Origin: Babesia bovis T2Bo
Taxonomy: Eukaryota; Apicomplexa; Aconoidasida; Piroplasmida; Babesiidae
Assembly (NCBI RefSeq): GCF_000165395.2
Contig: NW_026261572.1
Location: forward strand, 248,001-312,000
Length of the DNA stretch: 64,000 nt
Direction of reading: 5' to 3'
Numbering within the stretch: the stretch's first letter is position 1; each line of letters begins with the position of its first letter. Position numbers and translations under genes: made by a program. This document shows, piece by piece, positions 1 to 11,733 of this stretch. A model generated the notes under the pieces. It did no database searches. It was not told the origin of the DNA and was given only the letters and a program-made list of their open reading frames with translations.

Positions 1-242
1 TCATAGTAATTATCAACTGCAGTAGTCTGCTGTTGTTGTTCAATGGTAGATGCCGTGTGTTCATTAGAGTTGACAACAATATCTTTCCTGGAGAGGTTGT
101 TTCCTTTCTGATATGCAACCATTTCTGGGAGTACACACATGTATAAAATAGAAGTTATGATGAAGAGAAATCTTGCCAAAACTTTAGTTATATTGTGAGA
201 TTTATGACATGTCGTCCACCTTGCGAGGGGCTGCTCCGGATT
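1..242 (-). CDS. 3' portion of a single-pass membrane protein gene, cut by the window start
   Basis: The complement is open from a likely splice acceptor at 243-244 (ending TATAG) to the window edge, about 80 codons. The reading starts NPEQPLARW, then has a hydrophobic run of about 20 residues (VLARFLFIITSILYMCVL) followed by a polar stretch rich in N, S, E and Q, including four consecutive Gln. This looks like a signal anchor or internal membrane segment followed by a low-complexity tail. The upstream exon(s) must lie between 243 and about 600; an ATG at 572 followed by eight codons and a GTGAGT donor is one candidate first exon, but I could not connect it in frame. No family is recognised. 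Confidence 0.45.
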
Positions 243-755
243 CTATAACAGAAAGTTGGTACATTAACGTGAGAAGATCAATTTTTTGTATCCCAGCGTA
301 CGATACTCGTAACATCAAGTTAGATTTACCCATCAAGTCTCATATTTGTACTGTCCAAGTATCATGTATGTGATCATATAGCAAACCATCACGCCAGCCC
401 ATGATGAACATCGCACATCCCACATAAACTAATAAAAGTATTTTGTGAATATAATAACTATACGAGCCGTTGTTATGGTAAACACTTTGAAGATAATGGT
501 GCCCTCACATGTGTGTCTTCCAAAACCCTCAAAGGCAAAAACTCACCCGGGATCTTCTTTAAATCGATACATTTAGAACAAACAAAGCAATAATTATTCA
601 TTAAAGTCGGCCTGGCCGCACTGTTTTGTCGGTATTTGTACTCCTACGGAATCTATAGAGCGCAAGTCATCAACCAACGAAAACTCTATTTTTGGTAGAA
701 GGCTATGGCGTTTTACAATACATTTGTGGCAGAAACAAAATGTCAAACTGCCTAG
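243..755. other. Intergenic region between divergent genes
   Basis: It holds the 5' part of the left-edge gene, probably with a long or multi-part intron, and the promoter side of ADA2. No open frame here has a family signature. The open frame on the complement at 594-896 overlaps the ADA2 start and has no supporting features, so I treat it as a shadow. Confidence 0.4.
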
Positions 756-3700
756 ATGTTTGTATGCTCTGCGCAAGACGCTCCTTTTTATATCGACATG
801 GCAGAGGGTGAAATAAATTACAAACCCGGTCATATTACAGAGGGTAAGGGCACCAAAAAATCGCATGACAGTACTTCTATTATAATCAAGAATCACTTCG
901 GGGCAAAACCAAAAGGCAGCTCACCATGGGTATCTGGAGAGGTCCTCTTCCCATCGCAAAATGGCACCGATGTGTTCGGTGACATCAACTCGCTAGGAGC
1001 CTTAAAATACTTATATAAATGTGACAAAGGTGTTATTCAATCGGCGAACTTCGATGAACATCAAGGCGACGAGAGTTCGGCATACGGGGACTCGAATAAT
1101 ACGGAACACAAGCAGTCTCATATAAAGGATTTTATGCCAAATGGGAGCCGTAATACTGGCGTATACACGAATGGTGTTGTTGGCGACTGCTCTTCTAAAG
1201 GCGCTATCATATCCCTTTGCATAGATACAAGTGCTGAGCAGGGAACTCCTGGCTTTTCGGATGACCCCGGAGGTGAGAATCGGATTTATGTAAATAATGT
1301 GGCTTCGGGTAAGGCGAATTATCGTAATGAGCACACGGCGTCTTCCGATCCATATTACGTTGAAGTATCGGAGGGTGATGTATTACCCATTGACCCTATC
1401 GTTGTTGATTGTTCTGTGGATATCGATCAAGGTTTATTTGATACTCCCACTATTGACTATAGTGAAGACATTCAAAGCAATGATAATCACGCTGACGCTA
1501 CGGCTGGCTCTGCCGAAATGGATGATAAGGATGACAGTAAGTCTGAACACCATGTAAACGTCCCTGGCCCTACTACACAGACAAAGGAAATCATAGTCGA
1601 TATGGATACAAAGGGAGGTCATGATTTAGAGTTCACCTTCACCAAAGACAGCGATAACGTTGGACATATGGATGCAATATATCTCCATAGAGGTGTTGTA
1701 AATTACGATAGTGGTGGTGATTTATCACATCAAACAGCATGTAAAATGAATCGTGAACCCGTGAGAGAAGTATCTGATGTATCTTCATCTGATAGGGACT
1801 TTTGTGACTCCGATTCGAAAGTTGAAGCACAGGCTATTAGCGAACAAATCTTATCTACGGAAGATACAACGCCAAACCTTGATGATGAAATGTGTTGCAT
1901 GGGTACTTCAATAAGGAATAAAAATCCACGAGAAGAGTCTACGATTTCGGATGAGATTGATTTGACTTTTCGATTCAAGAAGCGTTCTATAGGGACTGTG
2001 TCTTCAAAGAGCAACGCCACGTTGATGGATATAATCGCAAGTCCCAACGATCAAGATACGGCTCAAACGGTAAAGAATGAGCTTGATTATTACGTCAAAG
2101 TTACGGAAAGATACTCTATGTGGACTGTAAATCACCAAACTGGTGAGCATGAATTTGACCCCGGTCCCCTTGCAGTTGATTTTTATTGCAACATTTGTCA
2201 GACATCGTTACCTTTGGGCAAATGTCGAATTCGTTGTGTTGATTGCCCTGATTTTGATCTCTGCGTTTCATGTGCTTGCAAAGGTGCGGAGAAAAATGAC
2301 CATAAGAATTATCATAGGTACATTCCGATCGGACCGCACTCATTTACGCTTTTTGGTGACTGGAATGCTGATGCGGAGTTGTTATTACTTGAAGGTATTA
2401 GTAAACATGGGTTTGGAAACTGGACAGAAGTTGCTGATTTGGTTAGCAGTGTTTGCGTCAAAAGCAAGTCTGCTGCGGAATGTGAGCAGCATTATAATGA
2501 GTTTTACATTCATTCACCTTCTAGTCCATTTCCCAATATTCTTAGTATGAATACTGTTGTATCGGACATTGATGCAGCAAAACGCCTGCAAAGTTTCTCT
2601 ACCTTAGTGCAAAAGGAACATCAGATAACAATTCCCTCCATGCTCGAACCTCTTTATCTGAGGGATAATGACATTCATCATACGGATTTAGTGCCGCCGG
2701 CGGTTAATATGCGAGAGGCTGTGGGACACCATCTCAAATTTTTACAGACATTTCCAGGTTACAATATGTACAGAGATGAATTAGATAGTGAATACAACAA
2801 CGACGCTGAGTTGATCATAATGGATTTAGAATTTGATATTAATGACACTCCTGCAGAGATTGAATTTAAGCTCCGTATGGTGGAGATTTACAACTCGATG
2901 CTCGATGATCGCATACGGAACAAAAGATTGCTTATGCATAGGTTTTGGTACGACTATGTTGCAAGAGACGCTGGTATCCAGTGTATGAACGAGATCGAGA
3001 AGGCTACTTATTGGCGGCTTACACCTTTGATGCGCCTCCATTCTGAGGAAGATCACCTGAGGCTTGCAAAACTCATTGTCGCCAGAGTTGAGCTTGACAA
3101 GCGTGTACGGTTGGTGAGCACTTGGAAGTCCCTTGGTTTGCAAACGCTTGAGGATGTGGAATCATTTGGTATTCAGAATATGCCGTCAGCTGAGGCAATG
3201 TCTCGGAACGTACATATGCATCCAACCGCGCGCAACTTACTATACAACGGGTACGATAGTGTCGAAAAATTGGTTGACTTGTCAGAACAATTGCTTAAGG
3301 AGATATGCAGAGATTTGTGTGTAACCAAAGAGAGGATGAATAACCTTATCGATGAAGTTGGTATCCTAACGAATAATACACCTGTACCTATCGGAGAGAA
3401 CCTGTCTGTTGTACCCACATGGGACTACTGTTTTGAGGACGGTGTTTTGCAGGCCGAAGTACCTCATGTTCCCCCGGTTCCTGTTATTGATCCTAATTTG
3501 TTATCAGATGAGCATGTCCATATGCGTGTTTCTGTGAAAGGTGATGGCCCACACATCTTTCCAAATGTTGCTATTGTGGATGCCAACTTCCAAGCGCCTC
3601 CAGAGTCGGTAGTGCAACAATCTCAGGCATTCTCTGGTGTTAACTCATTGGTATATTTCGCAAAATTGTTACCCGGAGCAAAGTATGCTCTGCGCAAGGT

Positions 3701-3779
3701 AATGTCAAAGCGAAAGCGTGTTACACTTACGGGAGACTTTTCAAAAATCTCGAGTCTACGCAAGGAGTCAAACATTTAG
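756..3779 (+). CDS. ADA2: ADA2-like transcriptional coactivator (ZZ zinc finger plus SANT)
   Basis: This is an intronless frame of 1007 codons. Residues about 474-520 form a ZZ-type zinc finger (CNIC, CRIRC, CVDC and CVSC pairs, then an HxxxH region), and residues about 533-585 form a SANT/Myb domain starting GDWNADAELLLLEGISKHG and ending in an EQHY motif. ZZ followed directly by SANT is the ADA2 signature. ADA2 stimulates the Gcn5 acetyltransferase in SAGA/ADA-type complexes in the nucleus. The first 470 residues are acidic, low in complexity and not conserved in appearance. After the SANT domain a helical region follows, and I could not confirm the terminal SWIRM domain. The start may instead be the ATG at 798 (MAEGE). 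The protein is much longer than yeast ADA2, as is common in apicomplexans. Confidence 0.88.
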   Translation: MFVCSAQDAPFYIDMAEGEINYKPGHITEGKGTKKSHDSTSIIIKNHFGAKPKGSSPWVSGEVLFPSQNGTDVFGDINSLGALKYLYKCDKGVIQSANFDEHQGDESSAYGDSNNTEHKQSHIKDFMPNGSRNTGVYTNGVVGDCSSKGAIISLCIDTSAEQGTPGFSDDPGGENRIYVNNVASGKANYRNEHTASSDPYYVEVSEGDVLPIDPIVVDCSVDIDQGLFDTPTIDYSEDIQSNDNHADATAGSAEMDDKDDSKSEHHVNVPGPTTQTKEIIVDMDTKGGHDLEFTFTKDSDNVGHMDAIYLHRGVVNYDSGGDLSHQTACKMNREPVREVSDVSSSDRDFCDSDSKVEAQAISEQILSTEDTTPNLDDEMCCMGTSIRNKNPREESTISDEIDLTFRFKKRSIGTVSSKSNATLMDIIASPNDQDTAQTVKNELDYYVKVTERYSMWTVNHQTGEHEFDPGPLAVDFYCNICQTSLPLGKCRIRCVDCPDFDLCVSCACKGAEKNDHKNYHRYIPIGPHSFTLFGDWNADAELLLLEGISKHGFGNWTEVADLVSSVCVKSKSAAECEQHYNEFYIHSPSSPFPNILSMNTVVSDIDAAKRLQSFSTLVQKEHQITIPSMLEPLYLRDNDIHHTDLVPPAVNMREAVGHHLKFLQTFPGYNMYRDELDSEYNNDAELIIMDLEFDINDTPAEIEFKLRMVEIYNSMLDDRIRNKRLLMHRFWYDYVARDAGIQCMNEIEKATYWRLTPLMRLHSEEDHLRLAKLIVARVELDKRVRLVSTWKSLGLQTLEDVESFGIQNMPSAEAMSRNVHMHPTARNLLYNGYDSVEKLVDLSEQLLKEICRDLCVTKERMNNLIDEVGILTNNTPVPIGENLSVVPTWDYCFEDGVLQAEVPHVPPVPVIDPNLLSDEHVHMRVSVKGDGPHIFPNVAIVDANFQAPPESVVQQSQAFSGVNSLVYFAKLLPGAKYALRKVMSKRKRVTLTGDFSKISSLRKESNI

Positions 3780-4185
3780 GGCTTCCCTGTGTTTACAGCT
3801 GGGATTGTATTTTCGGCTGGCAACATGCACGTCACTTATTCACCACACCGGAGCTCAAGAGTTTAGTAATATCTTCAAGTTGGAGACATGTGTTTCTCCA
3901 CACACGGAAGCATCATATCTACGCATCACAATGTTTGCGGGCACTACAATGAAGCATACACAACCTTTATCACACGATAGGAGGTAGATACAAAGCCCAT
4001 GCCGTGACGTCCACATATATGTGAGAACTAATGCCACACAGTTCACGGAACCATGGCACTATAACTACAAATGTAGATGTAATTATTTTCAGTATATGTT
4101 ACACTATAAACAGCATGGTGTTTTACACCTATGCATGAGATGTATGTGTTTTGCTGAGTGACGCATCGAGTATGATACTAAAGTT
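3780..4185. other. Intergenic region between convergent genes
   Basis: This is the 3' flank of ADA2 and of the PDI-like gene on the complement. No gene is visible; the short frames here have no signal or domain. Confidence 0.5.
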
Positions 4186-5939
4186 TCACAGCTCGGAGTG
4201 CCTCTCGAATAGCTGCTCTTGATCGACTTCACGCCTCTTGATTGCATGTGAGCTAATTGTACTTTTCTTGCATTCGGTTTCCAGGAAGTGGGCAAGGTCT
4301 TCCATGACAATCTTACCAGTGTACTGTATCGGCTGATGTTTAGCTCCATGAGGATAGAGAACGACAGTAGGGAATTCTGATACGGTTGTGTTTTCAACTT
4401 CGTTGTTGTAAGCGTCAAACTTGGCCACAACAACTGATTCCATACCCTTCACGCGGCGACCAAGGTCTCTGAACACGCGTTTTGCGTGGTGACAGTGTCC
4501 ACACCAAGGTGAAAAGAACAATATCAAAACATCCTTTTCGGAGTCGATAACCCTGCGGTGGAAATCTTCCCCAACAATGGTCTTCACGTGTCCTACATCT
4601 ATACGTTCCGGAATTGGCATTTCGGATTTCACAAAATGCCTGATTTTCCCATCGCGCATGTCATTGATGAACTTGACCAAATGTGGTTCAGTGATGAGAT
4701 TATCATGGTCATCGAGTGGTCTGAACTTAACGAATTCATTTTTTCCAGGGTGAATTTCGAAAGCGCGCACGGCCGTTTCCACGTAGTCGCTATCAATAAC
4801 TAGTAGTGAGTTCAACCTTTCTTCAACAGTATCATCACCTTTTGAGTGGATAAATACGAATTTGTCGTTGTTCTCTAGAGCAAACTTTTTAAGCCAATCC
4901 ACATCAATATATTCCTATGAATAGATTTATAATAGACTGCATGAACTTACATCCAAATTAGGGTCCTTGGTGAACAAGTAGATCATGGTTTTGTTCATTG
5001 CCATAACATCGTCCAACATGAATGAGTTGGTGCAGTGCACCGGAGGTACCAATTCCTTGTCCAAGAAAGTACGAACTTTGTCCAAATTATACAGGTTATG
5101 CCACAAAAACTTGATAGGGTGTTGCAGAGGTGTATTTCTGGTAACCATCAATGCCAAAGGCATGATGGACTCTTCACTGAGTCTATGCATCTTGTATGCA
5201 TAATGAACAAGATCATTTTTGTTTGCAATCATGAAACCCATATTGTACCCACTCTCCAAAATAATGTCGTAAATGTTGTTTGCCAGCTTCTCATCAGTGT
5301 GGTCTTCCTGCATAATCAACAAAGAGTTGACATATCCCGGTTCAAGTGCACGCAGATAATAACGCGTTGATTCAATTGACTGTAGACGCGGATCACAAAT
5401 ACGTTCCTTTGTAATCCAGGCCATAATGAGAGCTACTTTGTTAACATCTCCCGGCATGTATACCAACTCTCCATCTTTAAGGTAGCTTAAGGTAGATTTC
5501 ATAGATTCAACGGGCGAGTTGATTGTCAAATTGATTTGGTATATACCCAATTTACACTGTAAACTGTTAACATTTGCTTTAATCAATATACCTTAGGGTT
5601 ACCCTCCAGCATCTTTGAAACCATTGCGAACTCGCTGAGACTGGCATGTCCAAAGACTGCAGCTGAAGGGTATGCGAATACAATGGCGGTCTTGTCCGTA
5701 CTCTTAAGGAAATCATCGTATGTATCATCCGTCAATTGTTCAGCAATCTGCATTCATATGAATATATCCACCAAAAGGGTTAGGTCCCAGACACGCGAAT
5801 AGGAATCCGGGGTAATAACTGAATACCAACTTACCGGCGGGTCTGGGATAACAAGATAAGCATTAACAATCACATTTGCCCATTTCGTTGCCAGTAGCCA
5901 GCTAGCAATTGGCAATAACAAAGAGGTTAGCCTCTTCAT
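4186..5939 (-). CDS. Protein disulfide isomerase-like ER protein
   Basis: Four exons on the complement: 5939-5835, 5747-5592, 5556-4951 and 4914-4186, with introns of 87, 35 and 36 nt, joining in frame to about 531 residues. It begins with a hydrophobic leader (KRLTSLLLPIASWLLATKW) that reads as a signal peptide. The C-terminal thioredoxin domain carries a full active site (WCGHC, near residue 427) and the cis-proline region FPTVVLYPHG. The N-terminal thioredoxin-like domain lacks a CxxC, so only one redox site is visible, unlike canonical PDI with two. The last residues are HSEL, a plausible KDEL-type retrieval signal. Family knowledge predicts disulfide exchange in the ER lumen. The first intron is unusually long for this window. 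Confidence 0.85.
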
Positions 5940-6833
5940 TGTAGCAATCTAGGTGTGTAACAGTATGCGTGGAATAAGAAAATAAGAGACCTCAGCCTCT
6001 ATTCTGAGGCTTTATATCTTCTTAATACCTTAGAGCCTTCCACTGCCTAAACCGGCGTCTGATGATATGTGTGCGATAGGCTTATGGAGATAACACAACG
6101 ACACTATCGTGATGCCCAACTGGGAGCGACAGATCAAAAGCACTATATTTAATTGACAACTCTGTTAGATGTATATATAATATTTTGGACAATTATATTT
6201 TGGATGTGATTTGCAAAACAACGAAAGTTGCGACGTTACTAATGTTATACCTTTCCATTATCGCATAACGGATTCTGATAACTGTCTTTAGAATTATAGA
6301 TGCCTATGGAGGGGGACTTATACCTTTTAAAAATATATGTCCACGTAACACCAAATATGATATGTTCAATTATTATGGCTGGTCATTTCTTCAAATGCCT
6401 TTTCCACTCATGGCAATTTTGCCAATTTTCATCGATAATAGCTTTTTTACTCATTCTAATTACACCGCAGCCTTAATATTTAAACATATTATGATACAAC
6501 TTATGTATATACCCATGATATAACATGTAGGCTCATGTCTCATGGATTAAGTTTGTCATATACGTAGTGAATCGTCTTGGCTCTGATTTACACGGTATGT
6601 AGTCTTAAAAATATCTGGCAGACATACACATACGTCAATATTCATGATGTTAGTATTTTGAAATCAGCATTCATTGGAACGAGAATCCGCGGCGTTAATT
6701 TATTAACCAGGAAAAGTGTGTTTTATTAGTAATGGAAACGGCAAAATATTAACACATTAACATATATAACAGATTAAAAAACAACACATTCAATGTGATT
6801 ACTTTATTAGCGCGCGACGGGTTGTGGAGTGTC
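5940..6833. other. Long divergent intergenic region
   Basis: This AT-rich stretch of nearly 900 bases separates the start of the PDI-like gene from the start of CstF77 and presumably holds both promoters. The longest ATG frame is about 59 codons (6301-6477, plus strand) with a hydrophobic end but no recognisable family. I see no repeats or RNA gene. Confidence 0.5.
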
Positions 6834-9800
6834 ATGTCCATCCATGGAAGGTCGCCGCATCATCCAGGATTATTATTAGTTCTATTTGGCGTTTTGTCGC
6901 ATAAACAGGGTAATATCCCTGTTGTAATACAGACGGAAGCAATGGTGGAGGATCCAAATACGCATCAGGTCAAGGTTGTAACGGCCAACAAGTTACTACC
7001 TTCCATTCTCCATGGTTCCTCTTCGTTACTTCCTGCTGTTTTGAGCGGTAATAAACCGAAGGATGAACCTGGTAAGGCATTGTTGCTTGAGTCGATTGAT
7101 GATGACACCCTTTGGTATAACCATATCAAGGTAAGCGTCGCGCACGTAGTCTGATAACTCAGAAATTTTAATGTATCAGTTGTCTATAAAGCATCTAATG
7201 TACATTGCAGGTGGCTAAAGATGGAGAATTACTTGTTGAAGCGTGTTCTATGTTTCCAAATTTTTGGAAAGTTTACCACCGTTGTGCTCTGTACCACCTT
7301 TTCCACAAACGCACTCGACAAGCTTTCGAGGTGTATAGTGAAGCGATAAAGAAGAGTAATGATTACACACTTTACACGTGCTATCTCAAATTTTTGTATC
7401 ACATGGCTTCTGTACATGAGTATATCGCAGCTTTATTCACCGCAGTGGACAAGGTACTTCATGTTATTCATTTGATTATGTTACTTATAGGTTGGGTTGG
7501 ATCTAAGGTCTGATGCTTTATGGAAGGAGTTGATAACGATTTTGGTTAAGATTTATAACTGTAAACTCATGGAGCAAAATATTCACACCGGTTTATTACC
7601 TAACCTCTTTACATCGGTATGTTACTTGTCGTTGTATCTTATCTGATTAAGGAATCCATTGTATCTAGTGGCGGGGGACCATTATACCCATCTGAGGCTG
7701 AACAGATTGTGTTCCGCGGCATTAATTCTTTAGATAAGAAGGAGCAGACATATGTACAGCTATATAGTGATGTAAATCACATTAGAAAGGCCTTCCAACG
7801 TGTATGTTTATTGTTTTAGTAAATGTCATTTTACAGTGGTTGAAAACACCCACCAACAACCTTAAGCATGCTTGGGATGGTTACTCTATTTTTGAGAACG
7901 CAGTAAGCACGGCTACCGTCTTGTGCACAAAGCTTTTGACCGATGGTAAGGCAGTATACGACGTTTCTATGAAGGTATACGACAAGCTGTCTTTAATGTA
8001 CAAGAAGGTATATCCTGCTAAGCCTGCTTGCAAACGTCAATTAACTGATGAACCATCGTATGAGCGTGACCATGATCTTGGTTTTTGGATTGAAATTATC
8101 CAATATGAGGAGACTAACCCGCTGAATTTATCGTCTGAAGAGGTGGTTGACAGAATCGCATATACATTTCGTGCCGCCCTTACACCTCATGTCTTTGCTT
8201 CTCGCCTATGGTTTATGTACTTCCAATTTTTATTAGCGAATGGTCAACCGGATAGAGGTAAGCTCTAGTGATAGTACGCATATATATCCTTAGGTATAAC
8301 TGAATTGAAATTGGCACTATCACACTTCCTTAATGATGACGTGAAGATGCATTTCATCCTTGCAGCATTCTTCGATGAATCTGGAAGGTCTGAGGAGGCT
8401 GTTACCGAGTTCAAGCGTCTCATTGACCCTGGACTTAAGGTAGCTGATGAGGGTGACGTTGACAAAGAGGCGTCTCACCTTCGGCAGATATTACAGTTCG
8501 ATGGAGCTGGTTCTGGTGTTTCTGTACTTCCTATGAACCTCATCCATTATCTTAATTACGTGCGACGTAACCATGGTCGCACTAAATGGCGTGAAGACTT
8601 GCAGATGATTTTGACCAAATCCGATTTGCTTAGTTGGGAGCTTTATTGGTATGCCGCTGACACTGAAGTCCGCTGTTTCCGAGACGTTACCGCTGCCGTT
8701 GGCATATTGAACGAGGCTCAGCATATTATGCCATTTGACATGCATTACACCATTCTGCACCTAAGGTTTTTACTTAACATGGGCCTCATGGTCGATGCGC
8801 GTGTTCTGTTGTCTCAGCTTTTGGCTGGCGCGACAGTGGTTGGTGAGAACAAATGTAAGCTTTCAGCTTCAGACAAGATGCAACTATGGCATTTTTGGCT
8901 CCATGTTGAATATTTCTACGGGTCGAAATCCCAATTTACACAGGTTCAGTCTTTATATGTCCAGAGCCGTATTGCCACAGAGGTTGGTCTGGATACGTTT
9001 GCTGAGAAGTCCAATCGTGGTGTACCAAGTTCAGTTAGACAGTTGTTTGGTGACATTGGTGCTGCCTTTATTAAAACACACATGGACTCCAGTAAGCGTG
9101 TAGCTACTGAGGACATGAACAGTGTGGTTGAGTTACGTCAGCGTCTGTTCTGTGGTGGCATTGATTATGATGACCTTGATCCCATATTTGCTTTGGGAGT
9201 TGACCAAATATCCTTTAGTTCCGATGATGCCACATCCAGGCCATCTTCATCAGATGAGAAGCAGGCAAGTCCCTCTAACTTTATGCACCGTTCCACCGTT
9301 GATAGTGGTCAGCACCACCCGCGTCTTTCCATTGTTCGCCCTGATGTTACATTAATGACTCCTCTTGACCCTGGTAATTCTAGCATTTTGGAAACCATGG
9401 CCACATTGCATGGTAGCCGGAGGCCTGTATTGCCTGAGAAAGGTCGTGCCATTGACGCTGTTGCTACTCCTCCGAAGGTTCTGTTTGACCTCATGAGGGT
9501 TTTACCTGTCCCACTGTCTACGAGCAGTTTTCCGAAGATGTACGGTAGCAATGAGGCTGTGGACTATTTGTTGAAGTCTCTTGAGGACACTGACTTTTCT
9601 CATATGCCTCTGAAAGAATATGTGCCTTTGCCTGTGAATCAACTGCTACACCTTAGGAATGCTGCGTCAGGTAATGACCATCTATTTGAGGTAAGTCTAT
9701 GGAAGTGCCATGACAATTCTCAGCCAAATTTGGACTCGTTTGTCGAAAAGGACACAAAGGACCCTAACATTGGGTTATTTTCGGTTTTGCAGTACGTGGA

Positions 9801-9873
9801 TTCCCATGTAGGTACTGATGACTCATCTCATAAGGCAAGGAATGAATCTAAGAAGCGCAAGATAGCTATTTAG
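6834..9873 (+). CDS. CstF77 / RNA14 mRNA 3'-end processing factor (HAT repeats)
   Basis: Six exons: 6834-7130, 7211-7453, 7491-7616, 7652-7801, 7837-8257 and 8294-9873, summing to 938 residues. The body is a series of half-a-TPR helices with the aromatic spacing of HAT repeats (for example FPNFWKVYHRCALYHL, SRLWFMYFQFLL and LWHFWLHVEYFYG). Order and length match the Suf/RNA14/CstF-77 family, the scaffold of the cleavage stimulation factor that couples poly(A) signal recognition to cleavage. The C-terminal 170 residues are Ser/Pro-rich, end in a basic KKRKIAI patch and may bind partner subunits. I chose the ATG at 6834 because the longer open frame begins only at a GTG. The stop lies 3 bp from the convergent stop of the next gene. 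Confidence 0.82.
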
Positions 9874-9876
9874 CTA

Positions 9877-11007
9877 TTAACTATCATTAAGTGTTCTTTG
9901 CAATTCTAGTTTAGCTTCCTGTTGCCTAAGGCAGTAGCCTAGTGCCAGTTGCCAAAAGCACAACTGTACGCATGACGATCCAGTTTGTTGTATTATAATT
10001 TTTGGAATGACACCCGTGTTCTGTGGTCCCATGGGCGTCGGTTTTTGTGACGTTACCATACCTATGAGTGATTCTACTACTATATCCACTGACTTTTGCA
10101 TTGCGTCCATGACATCAGTTGTTATATTATCTAGCAGAGCATTGGCTGTTTCATTTGGCATATTTTTGATGTACCATAATAGCCCTTCTCTATTGGAGTG
10201 ATTCGGCAATTGTTCTTTCAGCTGTAGCCCCGGGCTGGCATATTCATCCGTGATAACGTCTTTTACCAGTGATTGTGCTACGTCGTTTTGTAATTGCTGC
10301 GATAGACAGCATCTGCATTCAGCGTTCCATAGCATATATCCGGTCATTTGCATACTTTGGACTAGTGAAGCTATCCTTTCTGTTGTTGTAATCATGGTAG
10401 TTTCCAGACAATACCTATATATGGATCCTACCAATGCCCCTACTGTGCTTTTCACTGCTTCCTTGACTCTAGATGGTGCCTGATCTACGAATTGTGCAAT
10501 AATGTTTGAAGGTGATGTATGCACAAGTTGCATATATGGCGAAGCTTCCTCAGTACTATCCAATTCATTTTCGACTATAGACACCGGAATACCTAATCCC
10601 ATTGTAGGCAATTGCCTCACAGTTTGGATTGGTAATTTACTTTTATCATTACCTATACGTGAACCTTTCTTCTTTGCGTTTACGAAAAACCCCTTTAGTT
10701 TTTTCCAAAATCGACCTAATAATCCATGATTGCTAGTTATTGTTAGTGGTCCTCTGGGCTTGGTTCCAGTATCGGCTCCTAGATGATATCCCCTTCTTTT
10801 TGGTTTCACGCCACTATAATATCTTCTTTGGATAGAATGTGGCGAGCTATGGCATCCAATGAAGCATTCGGGAATATTGCCTTCATGTCTAGAGTAAACA
10901 AAATCGCCATTGTTATTGCGTAGAGTAAAGGGCTGTCTTCCATGTGTTTGGAGCCTCGCTACTGCCGGGGCTACCAGTGCGATTGCCAAGAACTCCATTG
11001 ATAGCAC
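9877..11007 (-). CDS. Candidate apicoplast protein with two GYxL..E motifs (DUF760-like)
   Basis: Single exon, 376 residues. The N-terminus is a hydrophobic signal-like segment (MEFLAIALVAPAVA) followed by about 100 residues rich in R, K, G, S and N and poor in acids, the composition of a bipartite apicoplast leader. The mature part is helical and contains two related motifs: MQMTGYMLWNAECRCCLS in the middle and LALGYCLRQQEAKLELQRTL at the C-terminus. This GYxL-xx-E-xxxxL pattern recalls the plastid/cyanobacterial DUF760 family; that assignment is by memory of the motif and is inference. It lies tail to tail with CstF77 (3 bp between stops). An alternative is a secretory-pathway protein without a plastid role. 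Confidence 0.6.
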   Translation of the reverse strand: MLSMEFLAIALVAPAVARLQTHGRQPFTLRNNNGDFVYSRHEGNIPECFIGCHSSPHSIQRRYYSGVKPKRRGYHLGADTGTKPRGPLTITSNHGLLGRFWKKLKGFFVNAKKKGSRIGNDKSKLPIQTVRQLPTMGLGIPVSIVENELDSTEEASPYMQLVHTSPSNIIAQFVDQAPSRVKEAVKSTVGALVGSIYRYCLETTMITTTERIASLVQSMQMTGYMLWNAECRCCLSQQLQNDVAQSLVKDVITDEYASPGLQLKEQLPNHSNREGLLWYIKNMPNETANALLDNITTDVMDAMQKSVDIVVESLIGMVTSQKPTPMGPQNTGVIPKIIIQQTGSSCVQLCFWQLALGYCLRQQEAKLELQRTLNDS

Positions 11008-11733
11008 AGTACAACTGACCAGATTAAAACTGGTCAGATGGCCATATTTGGTTATACTTTACCATACATTTGCGTTTTCATGACATTTGTCTTACCCCTA
11101 GCATAATCAAAGGTGTAACTATAGGAAGATTCGATAAATATTATTATTTAATGTGTTGAACGTTTATAAAAAATATACTCCATACATCAAACAAACGTTT
11201 AGCGTCTCATCAACAGGGTTATACTGGCGTTATCGTAAGCCTGTTAATATGTTGTTATATCATATTTAGGACACTGGCCTATTTTATAAGGACCATGAAA
11301 GTACTTCTCTTCTGCGTTTATAAAAAGTATTACTTTAGATACGCATTTCTTATGTTTTTATGGTGTAATGTCGTACTTCCGTTGCTATTGCCCTTATGAC
11401 GAGTCATTAATACACACCTCAATGAATTGAAGCTATAGTGTTTCTATTAATTGTTACCACCGTTATAAGTAGCGAATACTGTGCAATACATATTTTCGGG
11501 TATTGTTACGGGCTATATATGTGTAGGAATTGGAATGTGCACACCACAGCAAAAACGACATCGAGTGATATATATTGGCTAAACTCTTTGTCAATGCATA
11601 GAATATTTGGCAGTTGTAAACTACGGTTATATTAATATTGTGTTAACATTTTAATAATTACTCTTTGCGTATGTGTTGTTAGTGTGCGATGATAAGACAG
11701 CATTCCTCTGTGTAAAGGTGTACAACATCACAC
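11008..11733. other. Divergent AT-rich intergenic region
   Basis: This holds the presumed promoters of the 376-residue protein (complement) and of the acidic secreted protein (plus). An open frame at 11438-11635 starts only at GTG and shows no domain. No gene is supported. Confidence 0.5.

Noticed and set aside
594..896. Complementary 100-codon frame across the ADA2 start
   Set aside because: Overlaps the ADA2 coding start; no domain and poor composition.
6301..6477. 59-codon ATG frame with a hydrophobic end between PDI and CstF77
   Set aside because: Short, AT-driven composition, no family; probably chance in a long promoter region.
11438..11635. 65-codon open frame in an intergenic region
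   Set aside because: It begins at GTG, not ATG, and has no signal, domain or splice context.
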